A DNA stretch of 64,000 bases from Sinorhizobium kostiense (GCF_017874595.1 NZ_JAGILA010000004.1:434001-498000), one strand, 5' to 3'. Counted from the stretch's first letter, positions 8,313 through 17,739 are shown. The notes: a model not told the origin generated them from the sequence alone. Translations and numbers: made by a program.

Positions 8313-11300
8313 ATATCTCTACTTGGTCGATCCGAAATCCCGTTCCAGTCGTCCTTCTGTTTGCTCTCCTGACTGTCTGCGGACTGCTCGCTTTCTTGCG
8401 CCTTCAGGTGCAGGACTTTCCCGACATGGATCTGCCGACCATAAAAATCGTCGGCACCCTCGAAGGCGCAGCTCCGACGCAGCTTGAAACGGAGGTCGCG
8501 CGGAAGATCGAGGACAAGCTCGCGTCGCTGAGCCTGCTCGACCACATCACGACAACGATCACCGACGGCAACGTCGCGATCAGCGTGTCGTTCAAACTCG
8601 AGAAGGACAGTGAGGCGGCCCTCAACGAGGTCCGCAACGCGGTGGACAGCGCCAAAAGCGAGCTCCCGTCCGAGATGGACACGCCGACCGTCTCCAAGGT
8701 GACGGTGCAGTCGTCCGTTCTTCTCGCCGTCGCGGTGCGGTCGGACAAGCTCGACGAGGCGGAGCTGTCGTGGTTCGTCGACAACGACATGACTAAGGCG
8801 TTGTTGTCGGTTGGAGGCGTCGGACAGGTCACGCGCATCGGCGGCGTCGACCGCGAGGCCCATGTCGATTTGAAGCCGGACGTGCTCGCAAGCCTCGGGA
8901 TCACGGCCGCCGACATCTCGTCCAGGATCAAGTCGGTTCAGTCCGACATATCGGGAGGCCGCGGCGATATCGGCGCCCTGCGGCAGACCGTCCGCGTGCT
9001 GGGCGCCGTGCCGTCGGTCGATGATCTCGCGTCCCTCGCTATCCCGCTCTCCAACGGGCAGAACGTGAGGCTGGACGACATAGCGACGGTCACCGATAGC
9101 TATGCGGACCGCTCGTCCCTTGCCTATCTCGACGGAAAGCCGGCCATAGCCGTCCAGATCTACCGTTCGAACGGTTTCTCGGACACCGCCGTAGCGGAGG
9201 ATATCCAGGCGAAGATAAAGGAATTTGCCGCGGCCAACCCTGAGGTCCAGATCGTTGACGCCTACACGACCGTCAAGCCGATCATCGAGAACTACGACGG
9301 TTCGATGCACATGCTCTATGAAGGCGCTTTCCTCGCGGTCGTCGTCGTCTGGGCGTTTCTTCGGAACTGGCGGGCAACTTTCCTCTCGGCCGTCGCGCTG
9401 CCGCTGTCGGTAATTCCGACATTCCTCGTGATGTATCTTGCGGACTTCAGCCTGAACACGGTGACGCTGCTTGCATTGTCGCTCGTCGTTGGCATTCTGG
9501 TGGACGATGCGATCGTTGAGATCGAAAACATCGAGCGCCATCTCAAAATGGGCAAGACCGCCAGAGATGCCGCCATGGAGGCGGCGGACGAAATTGGTCT
9601 TGCCGTGATCGCGACAACCTTCACCCTCGTCGCCGTCTTTCTTCCGACAGCGTTCATGGGTGGCGTTCCCGGTCTCGTATTCCGGCAGTTCGGTGTGACG
9701 GCGGCTGCGGCCGTGCTCGCCTCCCTCCTCGTTGCGCGCTTCATCACCCCCATGATGGCGGCATACCTCATGAAGGCGCATCCGAAAGAGGAAAAGGACG
9801 GCTGGGTGATGAGAACCTATCTGTCCGTCGTCAAGGCGTGCCTCAGGCACCGGCTCATCACCATGCTCGTGACGAGTGCCCTGTTGGTCGCGTCGCTGTC
9901 GGCCATACCCTTTCTCAAGACAGGGTTCCTTCCAGCCTCAGACGATTCTCAGACCCAGGTGAATCTGACGCTTGCACCGGGCAGCAGCCTGGAAGCGACT
10001 GAGGCCACATCCAAACACGCTGCCGAGATCATATCGAAATTGCCGGATGTCACCGGCGTGTACGTTTCCGTCGGGTCGTCCTCGTCGGGAAGCGGCCCTG
10101 ACGCCTCGACCTCGAGCGACGTCACCAAGGCGACGCTTGTGGTCAATCTGACCGACAGGGGCGATCGAGACCGCAAGCAGTCAGCGATCGAGCAGGACAT
10201 ACGCAATGCCCTTTCTGTCCTGCCCGGTGCCCGGGTCGAAGTCGGAAGCGGCGGCAATGGCACGAAGCTCGAGATCACCATCGCGAGCGATGACGCCGAC
10301 GCTCTGGATCGTGCTGCGAGTTCGTTGGAGGATCAGTTGAGGATGCTGAAGGGTGTGGGTGCGGTGACCTCCAGCGCGTCATTGCAGAGTCCGGAGATTC
10401 AGATCAAGCCCGATTTCACCAAGGCTGCTGCCCTCGGGGTTACGTCTGAGGCCATCGCACAAGCCGTTCGTGTGTCGACAAACGGCGACTATTCGAACTC
10501 AATGGCCAAGCTCAATCTGCCGCAGCGCCAGATCGACGTGCGCGTTCGTCTTGATCCAAAGGCACGAACTAACATCGACGCTATCTCCCGAATTCAAGTC
10601 GCGGGTGCCAAAGGAAAAGTATCTTTAGGGACCATCGCCGACATATCGATTGGCGGTAGCCCTTCGGAGATCAACCGCATCGATCGCGCGCGCAATGTCA
10701 CTCTCTCCGTCGAACTTAACGGCCGCATTCTCGGGGACGTGAACAAGGAGGCACAAGCGCTTCCCGCACTTCGTCAGCTGCCTCCGGGGGTTTATCAAGT
10801 CCAGCAGGGGGAGTTGCAACGAAGCTCGGAACTCTTTGCGAGCTTTGCGACAGCAATGGCAATCGGTGTGTTCTGCGTCTACGCGGTCCTTGTCCTTCTA
10901 TTCCACGATTTCCTTCAGCCCGTCACTATCCTGATGGCGCTTCCATTGGCACTGGGAGGCGCACTCGTTCCACTGCTCGTCACGGGCATGAGCTTCTCCA
11001 TGCCGGCGGTGATCGGCCTGATTCTGCTAATGGGTATCGTGACCAAGAATTCGATCTTGCTCGTCGAGTACGCGATCATGTCAAGGCGTCAAGGTGTGCC
11101 GCGGTTCGATGCTCTCGTCGATGCATGTCACAAGCGCGCAAGGCCGATTATCATGACGACGATTGCGATGGGTGCAGGAATGATCCCTGTGGCGTTGAGC
11201 CTGACCGGCGGCGATCCAAGCTTCCGACAGCCAATGGCGATCGTTGTGATCGGCGGGCTGCTTACGTCAACCTTCCTCAGCCTATTCGTCATCCCGACAA

Positions 11301-11389
11301 TCTTCACGCTGATCGACGATCTACATCTCGCTTTCAAGCGGCACTTCGTATCCATCGCCGCTGATGCACAAACACTGGCAAAACCTTAA
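8309..11389 (+). CDS. RND multidrug-type inner-membrane pump (AcrB/HAE family)
   Basis: 1026 aa, the normal size for proton-driven RND exporters. The first TM helix (VPVVLLFALLTVCGLLAFL) is followed by a large periplasmic loop, the TM2-6 block with LVVGILVDDAIVEIENIERH (proton-relay acidic pair in TM4), the second periplasmic loop from ~560, and TM8-12 including GLILLMGIVTKNSILLVEY. The ~1030-residue length with no metal-binding motifs argues for organic substrates rather than heavy metals. Translation is coupled to the adaptor by ATGA. Substrate is unknown. Confidence 0.93.
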   Translation: MNISTWSIRNPVPVVLLFALLTVCGLLAFLRLQVQDFPDMDLPTIKIVGTLEGAAPTQLETEVARKIEDKLASLSLLDHITTTITDGNVAISVSFKLEKDSEAALNEVRNAVDSAKSELPSEMDTPTVSKVTVQSSVLLAVAVRSDKLDEAELSWFVDNDMTKALLSVGGVGQVTRIGGVDREAHVDLKPDVLASLGITAADISSRIKSVQSDISGGRGDIGALRQTVRVLGAVPSVDDLASLAIPLSNGQNVRLDDIATVTDSYADRSSLAYLDGKPAIAVQIYRSNGFSDTAVAEDIQAKIKEFAAANPEVQIVDAYTTVKPIIENYDGSMHMLYEGAFLAVVVVWAFLRNWRATFLSAVALPLSVIPTFLVMYLADFSLNTVTLLALSLVVGILVDDAIVEIENIERHLKMGKTARDAAMEAADEIGLAVIATTFTLVAVFLPTAFMGGVPGLVFRQFGVTAAAAVLASLLVARFITPMMAAYLMKAHPKEEKDGWVMRTYLSVVKACLRHRLITMLVTSALLVASLSAIPFLKTGFLPASDDSQTQVNLTLAPGSSLEATEATSKHAAEIISKLPDVTGVYVSVGSSSSGSGPDASTSSDVTKATLVVNLTDRGDRDRKQSAIEQDIRNALSVLPGARVEVGSGGNGTKLEITIASDDADALDRAASSLEDQLRMLKGVGAVTSSASLQSPEIQIKPDFTKAAALGVTSEAIAQAVRVSTNGDYSNSMAKLNLPQRQIDVRVRLDPKARTNIDAISRIQVAGAKGKVSLGTIADISIGGSPSEINRIDRARNVTLSVELNGRILGDVNKEAQALPALRQLPPGVYQVQQGELQRSSELFASFATAMAIGVFCVYAVLVLLFHDFLQPVTILMALPLALGGALVPLLVTGMSFSMPAVIGLILLMGIVTKNSILLVEYAIMSRRQGVPRFDALVDACHKRARPIIMTTIAMGAGMIPVALSLTGGDPSFRQPMAIVVIGGLLTSTFLSLFVIPTIFTLIDDLHLAFKRHFVSIAADAQTLAKP

Positions 11390-11619
11390 CTCGGCACAGC
11401 CGGGTCGTTGGCGGAATGTTGCCCTACAGCGCTGTTGCCACGACCCCCCGCTCACCATCCACCTGGGCCGCTGACGGCAACACCTGGAAGGACCGGATTG
11501 GGCTCAAGCGTGCCGATCGCTGCGGGCAAACTGCACGGCCGAAGAGCGACTTTGCGGCCATCCCGCCTTCATGATAGCCGTGCATGAAAGCCGTTACGAT
11601 TTCGGGCGAGTGACTTTTG

Positions 11620-12204
11620 ATGATTGACGAGACACTACGCTACTACGATACGAACGCCGACAAATATGCTGCCAATGAGGGTGCTCCCAATCCGAGATTG
11701 TTCACCTTCCTCGACCGTTGCAGGCCAAAGGGTAAAGTCTTGGAACTGGGGACCGGTAGCGGTGTCGATGCTGCCGCCATCATCGGAAGAGGCTTTGATC
11801 TGGACGCCACTGACGGCTCGTCCGAACTCGCCGCTATTGCCTCAAGCCGCATCGGACGGCCAGTCAAGACAATGCTCTTCAACGAGTTGGATGCGATCGG
11901 GATTTATGACGGCGTATATGCTTGCGCTTCACTGACCCATGTACCTCGGTCCGACCTTCCTGGTGTGATCGAGAGAGTTTATCGGGCGATGATCGAAAAC
12001 GGGGTCGTTTGGGCAAGCTTCAAAGCAGGAGCCGAGGAGGGTTCGGACGCGCTTGGTCGTCACTATAACTACCTGTCGCGAGATGAGTTGATATGGCTCT
12101 GGCGAGCAGCGGCACCTTGGCGGGCGATTGAAGCGGAAGCGTGGCTGGGCGGCGCTTACGACCGGAAGGCAACGGAATGGGTGGCTATCACGGCCATGAA
12201 GTGA
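11620..12204 (+). CDS. Class I SAM-dependent methyltransferase
   Basis: 194 aa. The SAM-binding motif I is VLELGTGSGVDA near residue 42, with an acidic residue at the end of strand 2 (DATDGS) and a motif-IV-like region VYACASLTHVPRSDLPGV. This pattern is Methyltransf_25/11-like. A TTG one codon upstream exists, but the ATG at 11620 has GGGCGAG at suitable distance. The substrate cannot be told. It stands alone, 230 bases downstream of the pump gene with no clear operon. Confidence 0.8.
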   Translation: MIDETLRYYDTNADKYAANEGAPNPRLFTFLDRCRPKGKVLELGTGSGVDAAAIIGRGFDLDATDGSSELAAIASSRIGRPVKTMLFNELDAIGIYDGVYACASLTHVPRSDLPGVIERVYRAMIENGVVWASFKAGAEEGSDALGRHYNYLSRDELIWLWRAAAPWRAIEAEAWLGGAYDRKATEWVAITAMK

Positions 12205-12423
12205 AGTCCGCTTCGGGCTCGAAGCGGTCATGCGATCTTGTTGCCGCGAACAATAAAGACGGTCTTGGTAGTCGTCATCAACTGCCGTAAAAAGACAATC
12301 CATGAACAGCTCGCGCTTTCCCGACGGCCAGCGCTTCAAGGCCTACAGCAGCGTGGCGATGGCGGAGGGTACGCTGGCGCCTTTCGTCGTCAGCGGGGCT
12401 GGCGGCTGTAGTACTTGTGATCT

Positions 12424-13323
12424 TCAACGCAACAGATGCTGCTCCGCCGTCGTGCTCACCTCCCGCGTGAGCTCGCTCAGCCGGTCGGCGGCAAGGCGGT
12501 TGATCTGCCAATATAATGGGACGTCCAGCGGCGTGTCGGGGATCAGCTCGACCAGCCGTCCGGAGGCCAAATGCTCCCGCACCAGTTGGATTGGATTCAT
12601 TGCCCATCCCATCCCCGAAAGGCTGGCGTCGACAAAGCCTTGGGTCGAAGGCAGCCAGTGGGTCGGAAAAGTGAGGTCTTCTCCAAGCGTCTGGCCTATC
12701 CACCGGCTTTGAAGCCTGTCCTTCTGGTTGAAGGTCAAGGCCGGTGCATCGATGATCGCCTCCGGGGTGACGCCCTTGGAAAAATGGCGCGCGACGAAAT
12801 CGGGGCTCGCCGTCGCATGATAGCGGAGCGCGCCGAGAGACGTGCGCCGGCATCCCTGGATCGGCTTTTCCAGGCTGGTGACGGCCGCGATCACCCGCCC
12901 GCGCTGCAGCCACTCGGCGGTATGGTCCTGGTCGTCGACCGCGATGTTCAGCAGATACTCGGAGCCTCTGGCGAAGTTCGACACGGCCGAGACGAACCAT
13001 GTCCCGAGGCTGTCGGCATTCGTCGCGATGTGAAGCGTCACCCTTTGCCTCGATTCACCCGGATCGACGAGGCCCGGCAGCTGCTTCAACAACTCGCCTT
13101 CGAGCATGCCGACATTCTCCATATGCCGGCAGAGCCATGCCCCCTTTTCCGTCGCCGTACAGGGATTGCCTCTCGCGATCAGCACGATGCCGAGGCGCTC
13201 CTCGAGCTGTTTCACCCGTTGCGAGACAGCCGAAGGCGTGACGTTCAGCATGCCCGCGGCCTTTTCGAAGCTGCCTGTCTGGACGACTGCCGAGACGGCG
13301 CGAAGGGCGGGATAGTCAAGCAT
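12424..13323 (-). CDS. argP: LysR-family regulator, ArgP/LysG type
   Basis: 299 aa. The N-terminal HTH reads YPALRAVSAVVQTGSFEKAA and VTPSAVSQRVKQLEERLG, the characteristic ArgP/IciA/LysG signature, followed by a periplasmic-binding-like effector domain. In other bacteria this regulator senses lysine/arginine and activates the adjacent basic amino-acid exporter. Here it is divergent from a LysE/ArgO exporter gene, which supports the call. A GATTA-N8-TAATC palindrome sits directly upstream of its start. Confidence 0.88.
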   Translation of the reverse strand: MLDYPALRAVSAVVQTGSFEKAAGMLNVTPSAVSQRVKQLEERLGIVLIARGNPCTATEKGAWLCRHMENVGMLEGELLKQLPGLVDPGESRQRVTLHIATNADSLGTWFVSAVSNFARGSEYLLNIAVDDQDHTAEWLQRGRVIAAVTSLEKPIQGCRRTSLGALRYHATASPDFVARHFSKGVTPEAIIDAPALTFNQKDRLQSRWIGQTLGEDLTFPTHWLPSTQGFVDASLSGMGWAMNPIQLVREHLASGRLVELIPDTPLDVPLYWQINRLAADRLSELTREVSTTAEQHLLR

Positions 13324-13325
13324 CG

Positions 13326-13343
13326 GATTAGTTTCTCGTAATC
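13326..13343. promoter_or_regulatory. Palindrome fitting a LysR-type T-N11-A box
   Basis: GATTA at 13326-13330 and TAATC at 13339-13343 form a perfect inverted repeat with an 8-base spacer, matching the general T-N11-A pattern of LysR-family sites. It begins three bases upstream of the argP ATG and lies in the 104-base region shared with the exporter gene. Binding by ArgP, with autorepression and exporter activation, is inferred. Confidence 0.45.
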
Positions 13344-13427
13344 TGGGTAAGTAGCATTAACTAGCCTGAATCGGCTTGCGGCGATACTGGAAATGCTCAC
13401 TCGTTATTCGGGAGCGTGTTTCCAGGC

Positions 13428-14036
13428 ATGGATTTTTCGGTTTACCTGACGGGCCTCATGATGGGGCTCAGCCTGATCGTCGCGATCGGCGCGCAGAATG
13501 CTTTCGTCCTGCGCCAGGGACTGCGCAACGAGCATGTGTTCGCCGTCTGTCTCGCATGCGGCCTCTCCGATACGCTGCTGATCGTGCTCGGAGTGACGAG
13601 TCTTCGGCAGATCGCCGCCCTGTTGCCCTGGCTCGATCCGGTCATGCGCTACGGCGGGGCGGGTTTCCTCTTCTGGTATGGCGCCAAAAGCCTCTATTCC
13701 GCCCTGCGGTCGAGCGGAGCGCTCGCGGCCGGGGAGGCGAAATCGTCGAGCCTGGGCAAGACGCTTGCGACATGCCTCGCGCTCACCTGGCTCAATCCGC
13801 ATGTCTATCTCGACACTGTCGTGCTGCTCGGCACGATCTCGACCCGGTTTCCGGGAGGCGAGGTCGCGTTCACGGCAGGTGCGGTGACGGCGTCGATGCT
13901 GTTCTTCTTTTCGCTCGGCTATGGCGCGACTTGGCTCAGGCCGATCTTCGCAAGACCGTCAGCCTGGCGCATCCTGGAAACGCTGATTGCTCTTACGATG
14001 TGGATAATCGCTTCCAAACTTTTGAGCGGGATCTGA
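13428..14036 (+). CDS. LysE/ArgO-family basic amino-acid exporter
   Basis: 202 aa from the ATG at 13428 (a GTG at 13416 is possible). Six hydrophobic segments are seen. Family hallmarks are GLSLIVAIGAQNAFVLRQG in TM1 and TWLNPHVYLDTVVLLG in the second half. It exports lysine and/or arginine across the inner membrane. Divergent from the ArgP-type regulator, the usual arrangement for lysE/lysG and argO/argP. Confidence 0.9.
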   Translation: MDFSVYLTGLMMGLSLIVAIGAQNAFVLRQGLRNEHVFAVCLACGLSDTLLIVLGVTSLRQIAALLPWLDPVMRYGGAGFLFWYGAKSLYSALRSSGALAAGEAKSSSLGKTLATCLALTWLNPHVYLDTVVLLGTISTRFPGGEVAFTAGAVTASMLFFFSLGYGATWLRPIFARPSAWRILETLIALTMWIIASKLLSGI

Positions 14037-14132
14037 TCTCGCGGGGACATCGGTGGCAGTCGTTACATGAGGATCTTGACTTGGCAGCTCTCCTCGGTTG
14101 ACCTCGGCTATTAATTCATGAGGGCTCCCAAG

Positions 14133-14771
14133 ATGTCGTCCGCCAACCTCCACCAACTGCTGCTCGTCTATGCGGCCTATGTGATTGCTGCCGGCAGCCC
14201 GGGCCCCAGCAATATGCAGATCATGGGTGTTGCGATGAACCATGGAAGACGGGCGGCACTACTGCTTGCGGCCGGCGTCGTCAGCGGTTCGATTTTCTGG
14301 GGGCTGATGGCCGCGACCGGCATCTCGGCTGTCCTGACCCGATATGCGGAGGCACTGATTCTTCTCAAGATCTTCGGCGGCCTCTACCTCCTCTATCTCG
14401 CTTTCAAGGCCGGCAAGGCCGCTCTCACCTCCGACGATCAGGCCATGGGCACGGCGCCGGCTGATCAACGGCTCTCCGGCTCGGCCCTCTACCGGCGCGG
14501 CTTGCTGATGCACCTTAGCAATCCGAAAGCCGTACTCGGATGGATCGCCCTGGTCACGCTTGGGCTCGGGTCGGACGCATCATGGCACACGCTTGCCGCA
14601 ATCCTCGGGGGCTGCGCGGTGCTGAGCGTGACCATCTTCTGTGGCTACGCTCTCATCTTCTCGACCGCGCCAATGGTGCGCATTTATCGCCGCGCGCGAC
14701 GCGGGATCGAGAGCACTTTGGCCCTGTTTTTCGGCGTGGCCGGTTTGCGGCTGCTGCTGTCGCGCGCTTGA
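14133..14771 (+). CDS. LysE/RhtB-family amino-acid exporter
   Basis: 212 aa from the ATG at 14133, which has GAGGG about eight bases upstream; an ATG at 14118 would add five residues. The protein has a family TM1 motif AAGSPGPSNMQIMG and a mid-protein LSNPKAVLGWIALV. It resembles homoserine/threonine/lysine exporters (RhtB/LeuE) rather than the neighbouring ArgO-like protein. It is followed after 12 bases by a DapA-family gene, suggesting a small operon for amino-acid turnover and overflow. Confidence 0.87.
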   Translation: MSSANLHQLLLVYAAYVIAAGSPGPSNMQIMGVAMNHGRRAALLLAAGVVSGSIFWGLMAATGISAVLTRYAEALILLKIFGGLYLLYLAFKAGKAALTSDDQAMGTAPADQRLSGSALYRRGLLMHLSNPKAVLGWIALVTLGLGSDASWHTLAAILGGCAVLSVTIFCGYALIFSTAPMVRIYRRARRGIESTLALFFGVAGLRLLLSRA

Positions 14772-14783
14772 CGGAGAGCAACC

Positions 14784-15674
14784 GTGACCCTCTTTACCGG
14801 GCTTTCGGCCTTTCCCATCACGCCCGCCGATGCTAGCGGCCGTGTCGACACGGCCGCGCTCGCGCGGTTGCTCGAACGCATCCATGCAGCCGGTGCCGAT
14901 TCAATCGGGCTGCTTGGCAGCACGGGGGGCTATGCCTTTCTATCGAGGGACGAGCGGCGCCGCGCCGTCGAGGCGGCTATCGACTGCGTTGGCGGCAGGA
15001 TACCGGTCATCGTCGGTGTCGGGACGCTTCGAACCGACGAGGCGGAGGCACTGGCTCGTGATGCGAAAGCTGCCGGCGCCGACGGGCTGTTGCTTGCGCC
15101 GATGTCCTATACGCCGCTCCTGGAAGAAGAGGTCTACGCGCATTTCGCTGCGGTCGCGGTGGCTGGCGACCTGCCGCTCTGCATCTACAACAATCCCGGC
15201 ACGACCAAATTCACGTTCAGCAACGCGTTGATTGCGCGACTTGCAAAGGTGGCAAACATTGCAGCTGTAAAAATGCCATTGCCGTCGGATGGCGACGTCG
15301 ATGGCGAGATGGCACAGCTGCGCGCGCAAACGCCAGGGGGGTTCTCCATCGGCTACAGCGGCGACTGGGGAGCGGCCACGGCGCTGCTTTCCGGCTGCGA
15401 CGCCTGGTACAGCGTGATCGCTGGGCTTTTGCCATCAGAAGCCCTGGCGCTCACGCGGGCGGCCCAGGCCGGCGACGCGGCGGAGGTCGCGAGGCTTGAC
15501 CAGGCTTTCCAGCCTTTATGGAGCCTGTTCAAGGCGTTCGGCAGCTTCCGCGTGATGTATGCGATCGCCGAAGCGCTCGACCTCTGCCGGGTCGACCCGC
15601 CGCGCCCGATCCTGCCGTTGCCGGAAAGCGAAGTTGCACGGGTCAAGAGTGCACTCGATAAAATCTTTGCGTGA
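14784..15674 (+). CDS. DapA/NanA-superfamily aldolase (dihydrodipicolinate synthase family)
   Basis: 296 aa TIM barrel with GTG start behind GGAGAG. Family landmarks: GLLGSTGGYAFLS near residue 40, VGVGTLRTDEA, the Tyr of CIYNNPGTTKF, and the Schiff-base Lys in NIAAVKMPLP. The usual GTTGE is GSTGG here, so substrate binding near the pyruvate pocket may differ from true DapA. A class I pyruvate-dependent aldolase/lyase is the safe call; being next to exporters rather than lysine-biosynthesis genes, it is more likely a specialised paralogue. Confidence 0.8.
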   Translation: MTLFTGLSAFPITPADASGRVDTAALARLLERIHAAGADSIGLLGSTGGYAFLSRDERRRAVEAAIDCVGGRIPVIVGVGTLRTDEAEALARDAKAAGADGLLLAPMSYTPLLEEEVYAHFAAVAVAGDLPLCIYNNPGTTKFTFSNALIARLAKVANIAAVKMPLPSDGDVDGEMAQLRAQTPGGFSIGYSGDWGAATALLSGCDAWYSVIAGLLPSEALALTRAAQAGDAAEVARLDQAFQPLWSLFKAFGSFRVMYAIAEALDLCRVDPPRPILPLPESEVARVKSALDKIFA

Positions 15675-15934
15675 CCGATGCATTGCACCTCGGAGGTCGG
15701 GCAAAAGGCTCAGCACGCGACGAAAGCATGCCGGACGTGGTCCAATCATGTGCACAACTGCCGCCGCGGCCGCGCCTGTCTGCGAGTCTGAAATCAGCGC
15801 GCGAGTTCGGATTGATGATAATGACCCATTGCGTGTGCCCTTTAAAGAGCGCATGCTGTGAACGTCAGCGGCCATTTCCAGGGCGCTGCTGGTTCGGGGC
15901 CTCGGCGTCCTGGCCCCAACGAAGGGAGGACAGC

Positions 15935-16138
15935 ATGTCTTCCGACCTCCAGTCTCAGACCACCGCTCGCAATCTCGTCAGCGTCACCGGATTTGGATAC
16001 GGCGAAAACGTTCGGCTTCAGCAAATTCGTGAAGCCGAAGCGGCGGCCGCACCGTGCATCAGGCGATTCAACTCGGCAGCGCCGAGGGCCAGCCGTTCCT
16101 GCCTTTTCGGCGGAAAAATGCGTCCATGCCGAGGTTAG
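15935..16138 (+). CDS. Small hypothetical protein, 67 aa
   Basis: An ATG preceded by a strong GGGAGGA site opens a 67-codon frame. The product starts MSSDLQSQTTARNLVSV, has a middle rich in Gln/Glu/Ala and an Arg-rich end. No domain is recognised. The good ribosome site and the presence of two other small genes immediately downstream make it plausible, but the C-terminal half looks low in conservation-type residues, so it may be a decayed gene. Confidence 0.4.
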   Translation: MSSDLQSQTTARNLVSVTGFGYGENVRLQQIREAEAAAAPCIRRFNSAAPRASRSCLFGGKMRPCRG

Positions 16139-16202
16139 CTACTTAAGTCGATGCCGCAGAATTGAAGGCCCAAAAAACAACCGAGTTCTCCAGGAGGACC
16201 AG

Positions 16203-16343
16203 ATGGCCAAGGGCCAAGCAAGAAGCAATCGCGAAGTCAGAAAGCCAAAAAAAGACAAGGCTGTGGCACCGGTCGCAGCCGTGCAGGGCAACCAGGTCAA
16301 GTTCGCCAACAGCGGGCTCGGCTTCGGCAAGAAGCCGAAATAG
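16203..16343 (+). CDS. Small basic conserved protein, 46 aa
   Basis: The frame follows a perfect AGGAGG ribosome site with 4-base spacing and encodes a Lys/Arg-rich protein beginning MAKGQARSNREVRKPKKDK and ending GLGFGKKPK. I recognise the type as a small basic protein of unknown function common in rhizobia. It was probably missed by length cut-offs. A nucleic-acid-associated role is conceivable from its charge but is unsupported. Confidence 0.7.
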   Translation: MAKGQARSNREVRKPKKDKAVAPVAAVQGNQVKFANSGLGFGKKPK

Positions 16344-16392
16344 CTGCAAGGGGAGCAGAGGCATTGCTCTCTTTGCCCCAGGGACCGCACCC

Positions 16393-16647
16393 GTGAAGAC
16401 GGTTGATTACAGTGCCAGCGCGGGGCTTTATCCCTGCAAGACCGTGAGAAGAACGAGCCGGCTTCGTTACAAGCGGTTTGATTCGGTCGCTGAAGCACTT
16501 CGCTTTGCAATTGAGGACATGCCAGCCTCGCTGCTTCGCGGCTCTGTTCTGGAGGTCGAGGAGGACCGCTACGACGGTCAGCAGATGCGCGAGCTTTACG
16601 AAGCCGACGCATACCCTCTGCCGCGCCGGGAACGCCCGGACTTGTGA
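16393..16647 (+). CDS. Conserved rhizobial hypothetical protein, 84 aa
   Basis: GTG start at 16393. The product contains RYKRFDSVAEALRFAIEDM followed by an acidic stretch LEVEEDRYDG, a pattern I know from small soluble rhizobial proteins of unknown function. It begins 50 bases after the small basic gene and may be cotranscribed. A short hairpin, CTGGTTT/AAAACCAG, follows the stop at about 16652-16668. Confidence 0.6.
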   Translation: MKTVDYSASAGLYPCKTVRRTSRLRYKRFDSVAEALRFAIEDMPASLLRGSVLEVEEDRYDGQQMRELYEADAYPLPRRERPDL

Positions 16648-16916
16648 GCTGGTTTCGAAAACCAGACCCGCGTGTGCGTCGCGTGGGCGACTTCATTCGC
16701 CAATGACTATCAAAGGTAGCAAACAAGAATTTCCAAAAAACAAAAAGTTGACCGCGCCGTCAAAGGCCTGTATCCAGCTCACATCGATACTTTGTCTGCC
16801 GATATTTGTTGCTGCTGCGCCTCGCGCGCCTTGACGAACTTCTCCTTTCAAAAGTCGAAAAATGCCCGCTGCGCGTCGCTCAGCGGTGATCAATGTTGCT
16901 AAGAAAGGGGTTCGTC

Positions 16917-17126
16917 ATGACCACTGGCACAGTTAAATGGTTCAATTCCACCAAAGGCTTCGGCTTCATCCAGCCTGACGACGGCGGCGCCGACGTGTTC
17001 GTTCATATTTCTGCCGTCGAGCGCGCAGGGATGAACTCGATTGTGGAAGGTCAGAAGCTCGGCTTCGAGCTCGAGCGCGACAACAGGTCGGGCAAAATGT
17101 CTGCAGGCCAGCTCCGCGCTGCCTAA
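16917..17126 (+). CDS. cspA: Cold-shock domain protein
   Basis: 69 aa, a full [21 protein letters not shown] carries RNP1, and [10 protein letters not shown] carries RNP2. It binds single-stranded RNA/DNA and melts RNA structure. The start has AAGAAAGGGG upstream. The long, gene-free 5' region (16648-16916) could be a structured leader as in other csp genes. A rho-independent terminator follows, then a DUF6481 gene, a common rhizobial neighbour. Confidence 0.95.
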   Translation: MTTGTVKWFNSTKGFGFIQPDDGGADVFVHISAVERAGMNSIVEGQKLGFELERDNRSGKMSAGQLRAA

Positions 17127-17183
17127 CGCTTTTGGCCGCCGATGACCACGGATGTACTGGCACGGCGGCAAGAAGTTCGAAAA

Positions 17184-17209
17184 GGTCAGGCGGATGCCTG
17201 GCCTTTTTT
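17184..17209 (+). terminator. Rho-independent terminator of cspA
   Basis: GGTCAGGC (17184-17191), a GGAT loop and GCCTGGCC (17196-17203) form an 8-bp stem with one G-T pair, followed by six T residues (17204-17209). This is the classic intrinsic-terminator form. Confidence 0.85.
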
Positions 17210-17312
17210 GCTGTTCTGAGGCTCCATTAGCGGGGCACAACGTCCGCATCCCCTTTCCGAAAAGACTTTGACGTTGGAAAGCTGGTGACCACGAGGATTA
17301 AGGGAACATCTA

Positions 17313-17651
17313 TTGAGACACCTCAACACTAATGGCTTTGCGGAACGCCGCGCTGCTGCGGCCGAGGCCAAGCGTCAGCTTCTGGAAAAATTCGCTTCCG
17401 CGCCGAAGGCGACTGATCCCGAGATGCAGGAGCGGCTTGCCGCCCGCGAAGCCGTTGCGGTTGCCCGAAAGGCCCGTCGGGCCGAGCGCGACGCTTTGAA
17501 GACGATCGAAAACCAGCGCCTGCTGGCGGAGGCCGCAGCAGCGGAAATCGAGAAGAGGAAAGAAGCCGAAGCACGCGTCGCGGCCGACGAAGCTGCGCGC
17601 AAAGTCGAGCGCGACCGGCGTTATGCCGCACGCAAGGCTCGCCAGGCCTGA
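17313..17651 (+). CDS. DUF6481-type Ala/Lys/Glu-rich helical protein
   Basis: 112 aa with a TTG start behind AGGGAAC. Nearly the whole chain is charged and alanine-rich (GFAERRAAAAEAKRQLLEKF, then repeated E/A/R blocks), predicting a long helix or coiled coil. I place it in the DUF6481 family by its N-terminal pattern and its position after cspA. Function unknown; coexpression with the cold-shock gene is possible, although the terminator between them argues for its own promoter. Confidence 0.7.
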   Translation: MRHLNTNGFAERRAAAAEAKRQLLEKFASAPKATDPEMQERLAAREAVAVARKARRAERDALKTIENQRLLAEAAAAEIEKRKEAEARVAADEAARKVERDRRYAARKARQA

Positions 17652-17739
17652 GACTTTCAACCACTGCGCCGGAAACTCAACCGCCGGTCACAAGCTTGGC
17701 GGATCGTTTGCGAGGCAAGGAAACGCGGACCAGTTTTTG

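Noticed and set aside
8132-9850. A 572-codon minus-strand frame across the RND genes
   Set aside because: Arg/His/Asp-rich shadow of conserved plus-strand adaptor and pump genes.
12302-12712. A plus-strand frame starting MNSSRFPDGQRFKAY
   Set aside because: Most of it overlaps the argP gene antisense; the first ~35 residues look protein-like but have no ribosome site, so a truncated remnant cannot be told from chance.
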